DNA of 43,451 nucleotides from a virus. The first letter of the stretch is position 1, and each line of letters opens with the position of its first letter. Where the stretch lies: positions 1 to 43,451 of IMG/VR virus record IMGVR_UViG_3300031651_000004, one strand, 5' to 3'. Shown in pieces: positions 21,009 through 27,252 of this stretch. Below the pieces are notes generated by a model, which saw only the letters and a list, made by a program, of their open reading frames with translations, searched no databases and had not been told where the DNA came from. A program made the translations under genes and the position numbers.

Positions 21009-21296
21009 TCAGCCTTTCAGGATGGTGGCTCGGTAGGTAGCGTCTTCCAGTTCTGCCTCTTTCTGGCGCAGTTTGTACCGGAGGTCCATGTTATCAGCGG
21101 AGATGAGGGTGATGGAGCGGGCCAGGTGGAGCCTGGTGGCCTCTGCCGTCGCCCGTTCATGTTGTGATCTGTTCGGGTCGTGAGCAATCGGCCTGAGGGT
21201 CTTGCGTTGCTCCATGCAGTCGGCAATCTCCACCTCGTTATACGTCAGACGCCGTTTCAGGTCGTCTATGTCGTCTTTGAGTCCTTTGAGGTCCAT
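21009..21296 (-). CDS. Coiled-coil protein
   Basis: 95 residues from ATG 21296. Almost all helical and charged: DLKGLKDDIDDLKRRLTYNE, VEIADCMEQRKTL, then MDLRYKLRQKEAELEDATYR. Two coiled coils are separated by a Thr/Ala/Arg-rich turn. Probably an oligomeric accessory protein of the recombination gene cluster. Confidence 0.6.
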   Translation of the reverse strand: MDLKGLKDDIDDLKRRLTYNEVEIADCMEQRKTLRPIAHDPNRSQHERATAEATRLHLARSITLISADNMDLRYKLRQKEAELEDATYRATILKG

Positions 21297-21297
21297 A

Positions 21298-21528
21298 CTA
21301 GTAACCCCTTGCCCGCCGTCGCTCCAGTCTGTGCTCGGCTTCGGCGTCGTTAAAGGCTTCGGCCCGTTCCTCTGCGGTGTCCTCGTCCCATGCTCGGAAG
21401 GTGAGGATTGCGTCGCAGATTCGGTAGAGCCGTTCCAGTCTGTGCCCCTCGGGCTGGCCCGCCACGTCGAAGATATCCGCGTCTGTGAGCGAGTCCAGGG
21501 CCAGGGTGCAAGCTTCCTCTCGTGTCAA
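21298..21528 (-). CDS. Unknown small acidic/basic helical protein
   Basis: 76 residues from TTG 21528; AAGGAGG eight bases upstream decides this rare start. Helical with an acidic middle (TDADIFDVAGQPEG, ILTFRAWDEDTAEERAEAF) and a basic end (HRLERRRARGY). No family recognised. Confidence 0.55.
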   Translation of the reverse strand: MTREEACTLALDSLTDADIFDVAGQPEGHRLERLYRICDAILTFRAWDEDTAEERAEAFNDAEAEHRLERRRARGY

Positions 21529-21549
21529 GCCGGGTTCCTCCTTGTGTTG

Positions 21550-21684
21550 CTAGTGAACCCTCATACCAGAGCGTCTAAGCCACTCCTCCAAGGTGTACCA
21601 GTAAACAGGTTGAGGGAGGGGTCTGGGCTCCTCGGCCAGAATGGGCTCGTCCTCTTCTTCGAGTATGTCGGGCTCGGTGGTCAT
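21550..21684 (-). CDS. Small acidic protein
   Basis: 44 residues from ATG 21684, overlapping the upstream gene by four bases. Very acidic head (TTEPDILEEEDEPILAEEPR) and an aromatic C-terminal helix (QPVYWYTLEEWLRRSGMRV). Acidic mini-proteins of phages may mimic DNA or inhibit host enzymes; this is only a possibility here. Confidence 0.55.
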   Translation of the reverse strand: MTTEPDILEEEDEPILAEEPRPLPQPVYWYTLEEWLRRSGMRVH

Positions 21685-21977
21685 GGTGTGTCGGTCCCTT
21701 CGATATCTAGGGCCTCTTGTTCTAGGCTGTCGGCTTCTCGGGCAAACTTCCGGGGAGACATCCCACGGGCGGCGAGGTCGCGCAAGTTCTGCGCGGACCG
21801 GCGAAGCGTTGCGGCCCGATCTGCCCGCTTCTTTGCTTCGTCCGGTTCTGTCGGTGTCCAGAATCCGGGCGGGAACAGTCTGTCGTGTTCGCGCCTGAGT
21901 GCCTGTTCCCTGGCCCTCCTCGACACCTTCCCGGACGGGGAAAGGATTGTATGGTCAATCGCTGGTCGCTCAGTCAT
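21681..21977 (-). CDS. Basic helical protein, unknown
   Basis: 98 residues from ATG 21977. Highly basic helices (SPSGKVSRRAREQALRREHD, EAKKRADRAATLRRSAQNLR) followed by an acidic end (DSLEQEALDIEG). Overlaps the zinc-ribbon gene upstream by eight bases. Nucleic-acid binding is plausible from charge alone. Confidence 0.6.
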   Translation of the reverse strand: MTERPAIDHTILSPSGKVSRRAREQALRREHDRLFPPGFWTPTEPDEAKKRADRAATLRRSAQNLRDLAARGMSPRKFAREADSLEQEALDIEGTDTP

Positions 21978-22143
21978 TGGACTGGAACCTCTCCCGGAGC
22001 AGGTCGGCGCAGTCGCGGCAGTAGTAGTCGGTGAAGGGCTTTCCGTCTAGGTCCGCGAAGGCTTCCGCCAGGGGAACGCGGGCAAAGCAACGGGAGCAGG
22101 TGACAGCCTGTCCGTGCTTGTCTGTGCAGGGCTTCATGTTCAT
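21970..22143 (-). CDS. Zinc-ribbon protein, first gene of the long leftward block
   Basis: 57 residues from ATG 22143 (or MKPC six bases on), behind GCACCGGAGG, the same leader as at 19506-19515. Cys pairs CSRC near residue 15 and CRDC near 41 (YYCRDCADLL) form a TRASH- or DksA-like ribbon. An extended -10 promoter lies 30 bp upstream, so this is the first gene of the leftward operon running toward 10795. Confidence 0.7.
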   Translation of the reverse strand: MNMKPCTDKHGQAVTCSRCFARVPLAEAFADLDGKPFTDYYCRDCADLLRERFQSND

Positions 22144-22171
22144 GACTTCCTCCGGTGCTGAGGTTTCTGTG

Positions 22172-22180
22172 ATTATAGCA
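22172..22180 (-). promoter_or_regulatory. Leftward extended -10 promoter
   Basis: Read leftward, TGC immediately precedes a perfect TATAAT (22177-22172), the extended -10 arrangement that can work without a good -35; none is evident. It sits in the divergent gap between the leftward block (start 22143) and the rightward TerS-like gene (start 22322). Confidence 0.55.
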
Positions 22181-22286
22181 CAACAGCAAGGAATAGGGCC
22201 GGGCGAAGGCTCGTAACTCTGTGAGCCACAACAAGATAAAAGTTTCAAGGGCCGTCAACAGATGTCAAGTATGTGCGCCGCAGGTC

Positions 22287-22315
22287 TTGACATGATCGCC
22301 AATCGGTAGTAACCT
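22287..22315 (+). promoter_or_regulatory. Rightward promoter of the TerS-like gene
   Basis: TTGACA (22287-22292), a 17-bp spacer and TAACCT (22310-22315). The start codon at 22322 is only six bases beyond the -10, so a transcript from here would be nearly leaderless. That fits the poor Shine-Dalgarno (CAAGG) in front of the gene. Confidence 0.45.
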
Positions 22316-22321
22316 CAAGGT

Positions 22322-22876
22322 ATGGCAAAGAGCAAATATCAGGTGGCGGGCGGATGCAAACTCCCGCGGGCCGACTATCCTTACAAATCACCCTTCGATG
22401 ACTTCGTCCACAATACGGAATCCAGGAGTCTCAAGGAAGTCGCCCGAATCTGGTCCATCGACTACGAGAATCTCCGCAAGGTAGCGGGCCGGAACGGATG
22501 GACGGACGAGCGAAAGCGTTACTTTCAGTCTCAGGGTGTCCAGGATGGTCCCGCACCGTTTGCTCTGCTCCAGGCCGACATGGACAAGGCTATGGAACTT
22601 ACGCGCCAGTTTGAGAACGGAGAGCTTACGGACGACGATCTACGGGCTCGGATGCGGCCGTTGATTCTCCGGGGTTTGCTATCTCATGCCATGTCAGCAG
22701 ACGCCTCAACGTCTCGCGGGGCTCTGGCCGAACTGCTCGTGAGCCTACAGAAGACTCAACAGACTGGAGACACTGCAAATAGATTCGAGAGAGCGAGTCC
22801 TGGAGAACTGCTAGACCTTATGTCAAAGATCAGTGATGGACAGATTCCCGACGAACTAAGGGACTATTACGACTAG
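22322..22876 (+). CDS. TerS-like DNA-binding protein
   Basis: 184 residues. Residues 38-68 (SLKEVARIWSIDYENLRKVA then GRNGWTDERKRYFQ) match the helix-turn-helix of terminase small subunits, where S-L-x-x-V-A is followed by a recognition helix and G-W...R...F. The rest is helical with a repeated SKISDGQ end, suited to oligomerisation. Terminase small subunits select phage DNA for packaging. It lies 7.5 kb from the large terminase and in the early control region, so a different DNA-binding role is possible. It converges with the leftward gene at 22873 (4-bp overlap). Confidence 0.6.
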   Translation: MAKSKYQVAGGCKLPRADYPYKSPFDDFVHNTESRSLKEVARIWSIDYENLRKVAGRNGWTDERKRYFQSQGVQDGPAPFALLQADMDKAMELTRQFENGELTDDDLRARMRPLILRGLLSHAMSADASTSRGALAELLVSLQKTQQTGDTANRFERASPGELLDLMSKISDGQIPDELRDYYD

Positions 22877-23091
22877 TCGCTGTGGTAGTCCTTACAGCAC
22901 GACCAGGAACAGAACAGGCCTGGTATAGCATCGGCCCGGCCCGAAAGCCTATCGTCAGGGAGCACAGAGTAAGAGAACAGACGTCCCTGCCGGTTGCTAC
23001 CGCACCAGGAACAGGTCGCATCGGTTCTGACAATCTCCCTGACGATCTCGTACCTGGCGAACGCATCGTGATTAATGGAAACTCGTGCCAT
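22873..23091 (-). CDS. Zinc-binding small protein
   Basis: 72 residues from ATG 23091, behind GCGCCGGAGGAG, a variant of the GCACCGGAGG leader. Cys pairs CSWC near residue 27 and CSWSC near 61 (GLFCSWSCCKDYHSD) form a zinc finger of MYM/TRASH appearance. It lies beyond a terminator hairpin of the same operon, so it may be expressed by readthrough. Confidence 0.65.
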   Translation of the reverse strand: MARVSINHDAFARYEIVREIVRTDATCSWCGSNRQGRLFSYSVLPDDRLSGRADAIPGLFCSWSCCKDYHSD

Positions 23092-23110
23092 GATCTCCTC
23101 CGGCGCTAGT

Positions 23111-23145
23111 GTAAGAGAAGAGACGGAGGACTACTCCTCCGTCTC
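23111..23145 (-). terminator. Intrinsic terminator, leftward
   Basis: An 11-bp perfect stem (GAGACGGAGGA 23120-23130 with TCCTCCGTCTC 23135-23145) and a four-base loop. On the leftward strand it is followed by TTCTCTTAC, a pyrimidine-rich tail. The stem includes the last codons and stop of the gene at 23131, so the protein end and the terminator are shaped together. Confidence 0.65.
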
Positions 23146-23298
23146 CTCGAATCCGAGACAGTGGCCGTGCTCGTCTACGTTGTCACAGCAGGGGAAGCAG
23201 TCGTAGCCCTTCGCCGTGAACCCAACAACCGGCTCCCTCGGGACTCGGGGGTACCAGGAGTGCCCGCAGCGGTTACAGCGCAGGGTGGGGAGGTGCAT
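23131..23298 (-). CDS. Zinc-ribbon protein
   Basis: 55 residues from ATG 23298, behind GGGAGG; overlaps the upstream stop by one base. HLPTLRCNRCGHSWYPRVP opens with a CxxCG knuckle, and YDCFPCCDNVDEHGHCLG near 32-47 supplies further Cys/His. The Glu-rich end (FEETEE) is coded by the terminator stem. Likely a single zinc ribbon that binds nucleic acid or protein. Confidence 0.65.
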   Translation of the reverse strand: MHLPTLRCNRCGHSWYPRVPREPVVGFTAKGYDCFPCCDNVDEHGHCLGFEETEE

Positions 23299-23618
23299 TA
23301 GGCCCTCCCGTCTACGCCGCACACATCGCAGTATCCGTACTCGTTCCAGGTGTGGATGTGGTCTTGGAGGTCCCGAAGTTCCGATGCGCCACGCTCAAAC
23401 TCACGGACAAGGGCCTCGTATGGGTCCTGCTCGTCACCTTCTCCCGCGAGGACCCAATACTCATGGGTGCGTCGGGCGGCGGCTACAAGAGCGTCTACCA
23501 GTCTTGCGGCGTCTCCGATGCGGACGGGTATGCATACTTCGCGCTGCCCGCAGTCGGGGGCGAGCCTATGAGTGTCATGGTCGGGGACGATGAAGTTCAG
23601 AAACGTGCGAACAAGCAT
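23298..23618 (-). CDS. Unknown protein with C-terminal zinc motif
   Basis: 106 residues from ATG 23618, behind AAAGGAG. Central helical part (RIGDAARLVDALVAAARRTH, EYWVLAGEGDEQDPYEALV) and a C-terminal HIHTWNEYGYCDVCGVDG in which two His and a CxxC could bind zinc. First gene of a short leftward operon under the promoter at 23650-23677. Confidence 0.65.
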   Translation of the reverse strand: MLVRTFLNFIVPDHDTHRLAPDCGQREVCIPVRIGDAARLVDALVAAARRTHEYWVLAGEGDEQDPYEALVREFERGASELRDLQDHIHTWNEYGYCDVCGVDGRA

Positions 23619-23649
23619 GAGACTCTCCTTTGTTTGACTACCTGCGGCA

Positions 23650-23677
23650 AGCGTACAATGGCCCGTAATCTTGTCAA
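23650..23677 (-). promoter_or_regulatory. Leftward sigma-70-like promoter
   Basis: TTGACA (23677-23672), 16-bp spacer and TACGCT (23655-23650), read leftward, 30 bp before the start at 23618. The perfect -35 makes this the best promoter for the small leftward operon that ends at the 23120 hairpin. Confidence 0.5.
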
Positions 23678-23961
23678 GAGGAAGAAAAGGCGAAAGTCTG
23701 TAACCTAGTGAGCCATAACGAGATAGGAAGGCAAGAAAGTTTTGGGCTCGATCCAGGTACTTGACAGACGCGCCGCAGGTAGCGAAAGGAAGGCGAACAC
23801 AGGCGGATCACCGGGTCAGGCCGGTATGTCCCAGGCCGGGAAACAGACCAGTGACGATACGCGACAGCGTATACGGTGAGCACGCAACACAGTACCCTCC
23901 TACTTATATAAATACCCTACCATACCACAGTCTATTGACCAAGCCGTCGGAGTATCCCTTC

Positions 23962-23976
23962 TTAGACATTGTCTAA
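23962..23976. promoter_or_regulatory. 15-bp perfect palindrome, operator candidate
   Basis: TTAGACA-T-TGTCTAA: perfect 7-bp arms around one base. The length and symmetry suit a dimeric HTH regulator such as those encoded at 17570 or 19520. A shorter CTAG-A-CTAG lies 12 bp to the right. Confidence 0.5.
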
Positions 23977-24018
23977 ACTAAAGGTTCTAGACTAGTTTGC
24001 GGTACAAAGTAGAACGGT

Positions 24019-24030
24019 ATAACTAGTTAT
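24019..24030. promoter_or_regulatory. 12-bp palindrome ATAACTAGTTAT
   Basis: Perfectly symmetrical and A+T-rich in a G+C-rich genome. It shares ATAAC/GTTAT ends with the inverted repeat before the gene at 9801 (ATAACCT-AG-AGGTTAT, 9782-9797), so the same regulator might bind both. Confidence 0.4.
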
Positions 24031-24253
24031 GGGAGAACAAGTTAAGGGAAACGTGCACGCGAGGAGGGGTACCCCCGGCCCCCCGTCCGGCGGACGCGCG
24101 ATCTGGTCTTATTGGGACTCCTCCCGCACAGAATTGGGAAAAAGTAAGGGGGACATGTAGCCGAAGGATACACGAAGTGGTTGGATTTGGGATTTAAGGG
24201 GTATCCACGCGGGGGAAATGGGGGAATAGGAGTCCTAACGGTGGGGTTCCAGA

Positions 24254-24308
24254 CTTACAGATGTGTAAGGGAAAGGGCTTGACAGGGTTACATATATGGC
24301 AGTATGAT
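24254..24308 (+). promoter_or_regulatory. Strong rightward promoter with upstream operator
   Basis: TTGACA (24279-24284), 18 bp and TATGAT (24303-24308): eleven of twelve consensus bases. Just upstream CTTACA-GATG-TGTAAG (24254-24269) is a perfect 6-bp-arm inverted repeat, suited to activator or repressor binding. It would drive the rightward genes from 24452. Confidence 0.7.
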
Positions 24309-24362
24309 GAGAGTAGATGGTATGGAACCCGGCCTTGGCTCTCGGGGGTTACATATGTAGAA

Positions 24363-24382
24363 GGTGGATAAGGTGTGGATAA
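24363..24382 (-). promoter_or_regulatory. Paired DnaA-like boxes
   Basis: TGTGGATAA (24374-24382) is the exact complement of TTATCCACA, and GGTGGATAA (24363-24371) matches at eight of nine bases. The spacing is 11 bp, one helical turn. They lie between the promoter and the first rightward gene. Confidence 0.45.
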
Positions 24383-24451
24383 GTTGAGGATGGGGGTTAG
24401 GGCTGGGAAATACGCGGGTGGATACCCGTTTACGCCAAAAGGAGGCCCGGA

Positions 24452-24727
24452 ATGGAAGCGATGTTGAAGGTCACGCCCCCGGATGCGGAGAGTATTCAGG
24501 GGATCATGGACGGCATCATGCGGATTGTAGAGGCTCCCTGCGGGGACGCCGTGAAACTGGAGGCCCTGCGGACCCTGGGCACTCACGTTGGGGCTCCGAC
24601 GAGTATCTCCAACTGCACCTTCAGTCAGGTGAACCGTGAGCCAGAACCCGAAAAATCCGAACCGCGGAGCGACTCGACCACACCGGCTGAGGAAGTAATG
24701 GCGGACCTCAAGTCCCGTATCCTTTAG
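24452..24727 (+). CDS. Unknown early rightward protein
   Basis: 91 residues from ATG 24452, behind AAAAGGAGG. The first half is helical (TPPDAESIQGIMDGIMRIVE, GDAVKLEALRTLGTHVG) and the second half is charged and Pro/Ser-rich (REPEPEKSEPRSDSTTPAEE). First gene after the strong promoter at 24279. Its leader gccaaaaggaggcccgg is repeated before the gene at 24833. Family not recognised. Confidence 0.65.
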   Translation: MEAMLKVTPPDAESIQGIMDGIMRIVEAPCGDAVKLEALRTLGTHVGAPTSISNCTFSQVNREPEPEKSEPRSDSTTPAEEVMADLKSRIL

Positions 24728-24761
24728 CCCGAAATCACCATCTACAAGTAGGGGGTTCGGG

Positions 24762-24815
24762 ATGGAAACCGTGACGGTGGATAAAGTCATCAAGTGGCTC
24801 CGTGAACCACTTTAG
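24762..24815 (+). pseudogene. Truncated duplicate of the gene at 25172
   Basis: Encodes METVTVDKVIKWLREPL then stops. The 50 bp at 24761-24810 equal 25171-25220 except for two adjacent changes (GA/AG), so this is a copied head of the gene at 25172 that ends where the copy ends. The next gene's leader follows immediately. It is probably a scar of recombination between repeated gene starts. Confidence 0.7.
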
Positions 24816-24832
24816 CCAAAAGGAGGCCCGGA

Positions 24833-25168
24833 ATGAAGTGGATAGAGAAGATGAAGGCGAAGCGCAAGGAAGAGATGGAGAAACTTGCCAAGGCAGCGGT
24901 ACGGGAGGCCGTGCTGGGGGACTCCAACGAGCAGTCCCTGCTTGACGCCCGGTTCAAGAGGGCTACGGGCTCACCCCCCGAGGTCCGCGTCGTCGCGGAG
25001 GAACACGAAGATGGCTCACCCGGCTACTCCGCTACCGCTACCTGCCGTATCTTCGGTAAGGACTACGAAGCGAGAGACTGGGCGAAGGAACCGATGGATG
25101 CCGCAATGATGGCGATGGGCGCGTTGGACCGCAAGATTTGGACGCCGAAGATAACCGTGGAGGGCTGA
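24833..25168 (+). CDS. Unknown charged protein
   Basis: 111 residues from ATG 24833, with AAAAGGAGG seven bases upstream. Lys/Glu-rich head (KWIEKMKAKRKEEMEKLAKA) and a beta-like second half (PGYSATATCRIFGKDYEARD, PMDAAMMAMGALDRKIW). No recognised family; early rightward operon. Confidence 0.65.
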   Translation: MKWIEKMKAKRKEEMEKLAKAAVREAVLGDSNEQSLLDARFKRATGSPPEVRVVAEEHEDGSPGYSATATCRIFGKDYEARDWAKEPMDAAMMAMGALDRKIWTPKITVEG

Positions 25169-25171
25169 CGG

Positions 25172-25417
25172 ATGAGAACCGTGACGGTGGATAAAGTCAT
25201 CAAGTGGCTCCGTGAACCACAAGTACGGGAAGAACTGAAAGACCTCGTAGAAGAGGTTTTGCGTTCTTTGGTGGGCCTACGGGACCTTGATTACGAGGCC
25301 TTCGCCATGAATGCGGTACTGCTCGGGTGGAGCGATGAAGAGGCCAAGAAGCGTCTCGCGCAGTTAGAAGAAAGGGTGAGGACGGGTGGACAGGGAAGCC
25401 GTAGAGCAGTTACTTGA
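25172..25417 (+). CDS. Unknown helical protein (intact copy)
   Basis: 81 residues from ATG 25172. Begins RTVTVDKVIKWLREPQVREE and continues as amphipathic helices (LKDLVEEVLRSLVG, SDEEAKKRLAQLEERVRTG). The head is duplicated at 24762. It overlaps the next gene by 32 bases. Confidence 0.65.
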   Translation: MRTVTVDKVIKWLREPQVREELKDLVEEVLRSLVGLRDLDYEAFAMNAVLLGWSDEEAKKRLAQLEERVRTGGQGSRRAVT

Positions 25418-25520
25418 CGAACTGAGGATGCGTTACCTCTTAAAACCAACGGAGGTTACGTTGACATGGGAAGAGTTCATTACTCTTGTTGAAGTCGGAT
25501 ACGCATGGCTCACAGATTGA
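25386..25520 (+). CDS. Small helical protein
   Basis: 44 residues from GTG 25386, inside the end of the previous gene, with GAGGACGG upstream. Sequence DREAVEQLLDELRMRYLLKP, then LTWEEFITLVEVGYAWLTD. Helical and acidic; a possible partner of the protein at 25172, with which it is co-translated. Function unknown. Confidence 0.5.
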   Translation: MDREAVEQLLDELRMRYLLKPTEVTLTWEEFITLVEVGYAWLTD

Positions 25521-25536
25521 ACCAGGAGGAACCCCG

Positions 25537-25728
25537 GTGAACCTGCTTCTCGTTTCATCCATGCTCACTTGGGCTCTCCTTCTCGGGGCGCTTTTTATGG
25601 CTGTCGGAACGCCCCGCGACGGTCTCGTCGCCTTCGTTGCCTCCATCGTTCTCCTGACCATCCGTACCCTCATAGTCCGCTTTCTCCCCGCCCGGACCAT
25701 CCGGGAGATTCAGGATATGCTCCCATGA
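25537..25728 (+). CDS. Two-helix membrane protein
   Basis: 63 residues from GTG 25537, behind AGGAGG. Two hydrophobic helices: about 4-22 (LLVSSMLTWALLLGALFMA) and 28-44 (LVAFVASIVLLTIRTLI), with a basic C-terminus ([16 protein letters not shown]). Stop coupled by ATGA to the next gene. Membrane role unknown. Confidence 0.7.
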   Translation: MNLLLVSSMLTWALLLGALFMAVGTPRDGLVAFVASIVLLTIRTLIVRFLPARTIREIQDMLP

Positions 25729-25868
25729 AACGGTGCGAGAACTGCCGGTTCTGGAAACCCCTCCGCAGGGTTCAACCCGATGAGCCCAAACGCGGTAAGT
25801 GCTTCGGCAACCGTAAAATCTTCACCTCCCCCAACGACTACCACTGCGACAAGTTCAAACCCAAATGA
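25725..25868 (+). CDS. Zinc-binding small protein
   Basis: 47 residues from ATG 25725 (ATGA overlap). Cys at [17 protein letters not shown] and YHCDKFKP give a C-x2-C ... C ... C pattern. C-x-x-C-R-F-W is seen in small phage ribbons annotated as hypothetical. Coupled to the NrdR-like gene downstream. Confidence 0.7.
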   Translation: MKRCENCRFWKPLRRVQPDEPKRGKCFGNRKIFTSPNDYHCDKFKPK

Positions 25869-26005
25869 AGTGCCCCAAGTGCAAAGGCTCCACCCGCGTC
25901 GTCTGGTCCCGCCCGGAATCCGATACCGAGATACGCCGCCGCCGCGAGTGCCTTGCCTGCTCCCATCGCTTCACAACCATTGAGAAACCGAAGGAGCCCA
26001 AATGA
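25865..26005 (+). CDS. NrdR-like zinc-ribbon mini-protein (no ATP cone)
   Basis: 46 residues from ATG 25865, coupled to both neighbours. [19 protein letters not shown] then [18 protein letters not shown] reproduces almost exactly the N-terminal zinc ribbon of bacterial NrdR (C-P-x-C, V-x-x-S-R, R-R-R-x-C-x-x-C, R-F-T-T-x-E). NrdR represses ribonucleotide-reductase genes. The ATP-cone regulatory domain is absent, so this could bind NrdR boxes without nucleotide control, or compete with host NrdR and change dNTP supply. That is an inference. Confidence 0.8.
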   Translation: MKCPKCKGSTRVVWSRPESDTEIRRRRECLACSHRFTTIEKPKEPK

Positions 26006-26367
26006 ACACAGCCATAACCATGCTCCTACTCTTCCTCTTCTTAGATGGAGTCCTCGAAGGAGTACGCTGGACACACTCAGAATCCAGACTCCTTGAACCC
26101 TTCGATATCTACCACCCACTCATCGGCATGAGAAACCTGGCCGCCTTCATCGCCGTCATCGCAGCTTCCGTGAACCCTCCCCTGCTCATCAACTACTTGG
26201 GAGCATGGCTCCTGGGTAACGCAGGCTTCCGCGAAACGGCCATCAATACGATCACGCGGGGTAAGGTCCCCTGGAGAAAGCCGAACCTCATGGGCTTCCC
26301 ACGATACCCCGTCATCGAACTCATCCTGGCCGTCACCATCGGCGGCTGGCTCTGTCTTGCGAGGTGA
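26002..26367 (+). CDS. Membrane protein
   Basis: 121 residues from ATG 26002 (ATGA overlap). Hydrophobic segments at about 2-17 ([16 protein letters not shown]), 45-70 ([25 protein letters not shown]) and 104-120 ([17 protein letters not shown]). The loop [20 protein letters not shown] is basic. Unknown; a superinfection-exclusion or scaffold role can only be guessed. Confidence 0.7.
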   Translation: MNTAITMLLLFLFLDGVLEGVRWTHSESRLLEPFDIYHPLIGMRNLAAFIAVIAASVNPPLLINYLGAWLLGNAGFRETAINTITRGKVPWRKPNLMGFPRYPVIELILAVTIGGWLCLAR

Positions 26368-26370
26368 TTG

Positions 26371-27252
26371 ATGAAGCACGTCCGGTTCCTCTTCGAGTTC
26401 GACCGACATCCCCCGGTCCAACGCTTCCTACCCATCGGTGACTGTCACGTCGGCGTCCGGGGCTCCGACGTAGGACACCTGCGCAAGTACGTCGATTGGG
26501 TCAAGAAGAACGGAGCCTACTGGTTCGGCATGGGCGACTACTGCGACCTCATCGCCTACAACGACCCGCGCTTCGACGCCCGCTCCTGCGATATGGAGAT
26601 TCAAGACCTCTTCGACCTCCCCAAGAAACAGGCCGACCTGTTCTGCTCCATCGTGGAACCCATCAAAGACCGCTGTATGTTCATCCTCTCCGGGAACCAC
26701 GAAGAAGCCGTCACCAAGCACTACAACCAGGACATCGCCGCCTACATCGCTACCAAACTCGGCGTCCCCTACCTCGGCTACTCAGGACTCATCAACGTGG
26801 CGTGGCGATGGAAGTCCGGGAAGTCCTCCTACATCACCGACAGGACGTGGTTCGTGCATCACGGCTGGGGAGGGGGCCGGTCCTATGGGGGCAAACTGAA
26901 CAAGGTCATCAACTTCATCCAGGGGTTCGACGCGACCGACTACTTCATGGGCCATGTCCACGACGTTACCATCACCAAGACCTCACGCCTCCAGTTCGGA
27001 TCGCGCACCATCGGCAAGCCCAAGCAGTTCCGCAAGAACGTGGCATGGCAGGAGCACGTCGCGGAGAGTATCGAACACTGCTTCGCGCTCACCGGCTCCT
27101 TCCTCCGAAGTGCCGAGTACGCCGAGAAGAAGGGCTACAACCCATCCTTCGTAGGAGCCATCAAATACGAGGTGGACCCGTTCCGCTGGGTAGGTGGGAA
27201 GAAAGCCGGTAAGTGGCGGTCCATCGCTGACGTAGGAACCCTGACACTATGA
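26371..27252 (+). CDS. Calcineurin-like metallophosphatase
   Basis: 293 residues; ATG 26371 is preferred over the adjacent TTG because GAGGTG is well spaced. All core motifs are present in order: G-D24-C-H26-V (D-x-H), G-D56-Y, G-N109-H-E, H163-H and G-H195-V-H197. These bind two metal ions. Length and order match the single-domain metallophosphoesterases of phages, such as the ppPP family of protein or nucleic-acid phosphatases. Substrate unknown. It lies between a membrane protein and the sugar-nucleotide genes, so a role in phosphate removal in that pathway is possible. Confidence 0.85.
   Translation: MKHVRFLFEFDRHPPVQRFLPIGDCHVGVRGSDVGHLRKYVDWVKKNGAYWFGMGDYCDLIAYNDPRFDARSCDMEIQDLFDLPKKQADLFCSIVEPIKDRCMFILSGNHEEAVTKHYNQDIAAYIATKLGVPYLGYSGLINVAWRWKSGKSSYITDRTWFVHHGWGGGRSYGGKLNKVINFIQGFDATDYFMGHVHDVTITKTSRLQFGSRTIGKPKQFRKNVAWQEHVAESIEHCFALTGSFLRSAEYAEKKGYNPSFVGAIKYEVDPFRWVGGKKAGKWRSIADVGTLTL

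Larger units (their letters stand above)
23678..24451. promoter_or_regulatory. Main non-coding control region
   Basis: About 0.77 kb with no convincing gene, the longest non-coding stretch here. It contains a perfect 15-bp palindrome (23962-23976), a 12-bp palindrome (24019-24030), GGGGTACCCC (24066-24075) and GTCCG-G-CGGAC near 24088. Further right are a 6-bp-arm operator-like repeat (24254-24269), a strong promoter (24279-24308), two DnaA-like boxes (24363-24382) and a hairpin (24415-24428). GGTTACATAT occurs twice (24286 and 24347), once inside the promoter spacer. A+T content is raised at 23905-24035. The whole resembles a phage control region combining transcription switches and possibly a second origin. 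Confidence 0.6.

Noticed and set aside
23761-23976. Possible 71-codon rightward gene in the control region
   Set aside because: It needs a TTG start without a good ribosome-binding site, and its codons cross the promoter-like and palindromic sequences; composition is unlike the neighbouring genes.
23678-24451. tRNA or other classical RNA genes
   Set aside because: I searched for cloverleaf arms and T-loop GGTTCGA patterns and found none with matching stems.
24194-24793. 199-codon leftward open frame
   Set aside because: It is the antisense shadow of the promoter region and of the rightward genes at 24452 and 24762; no leader or family signal.
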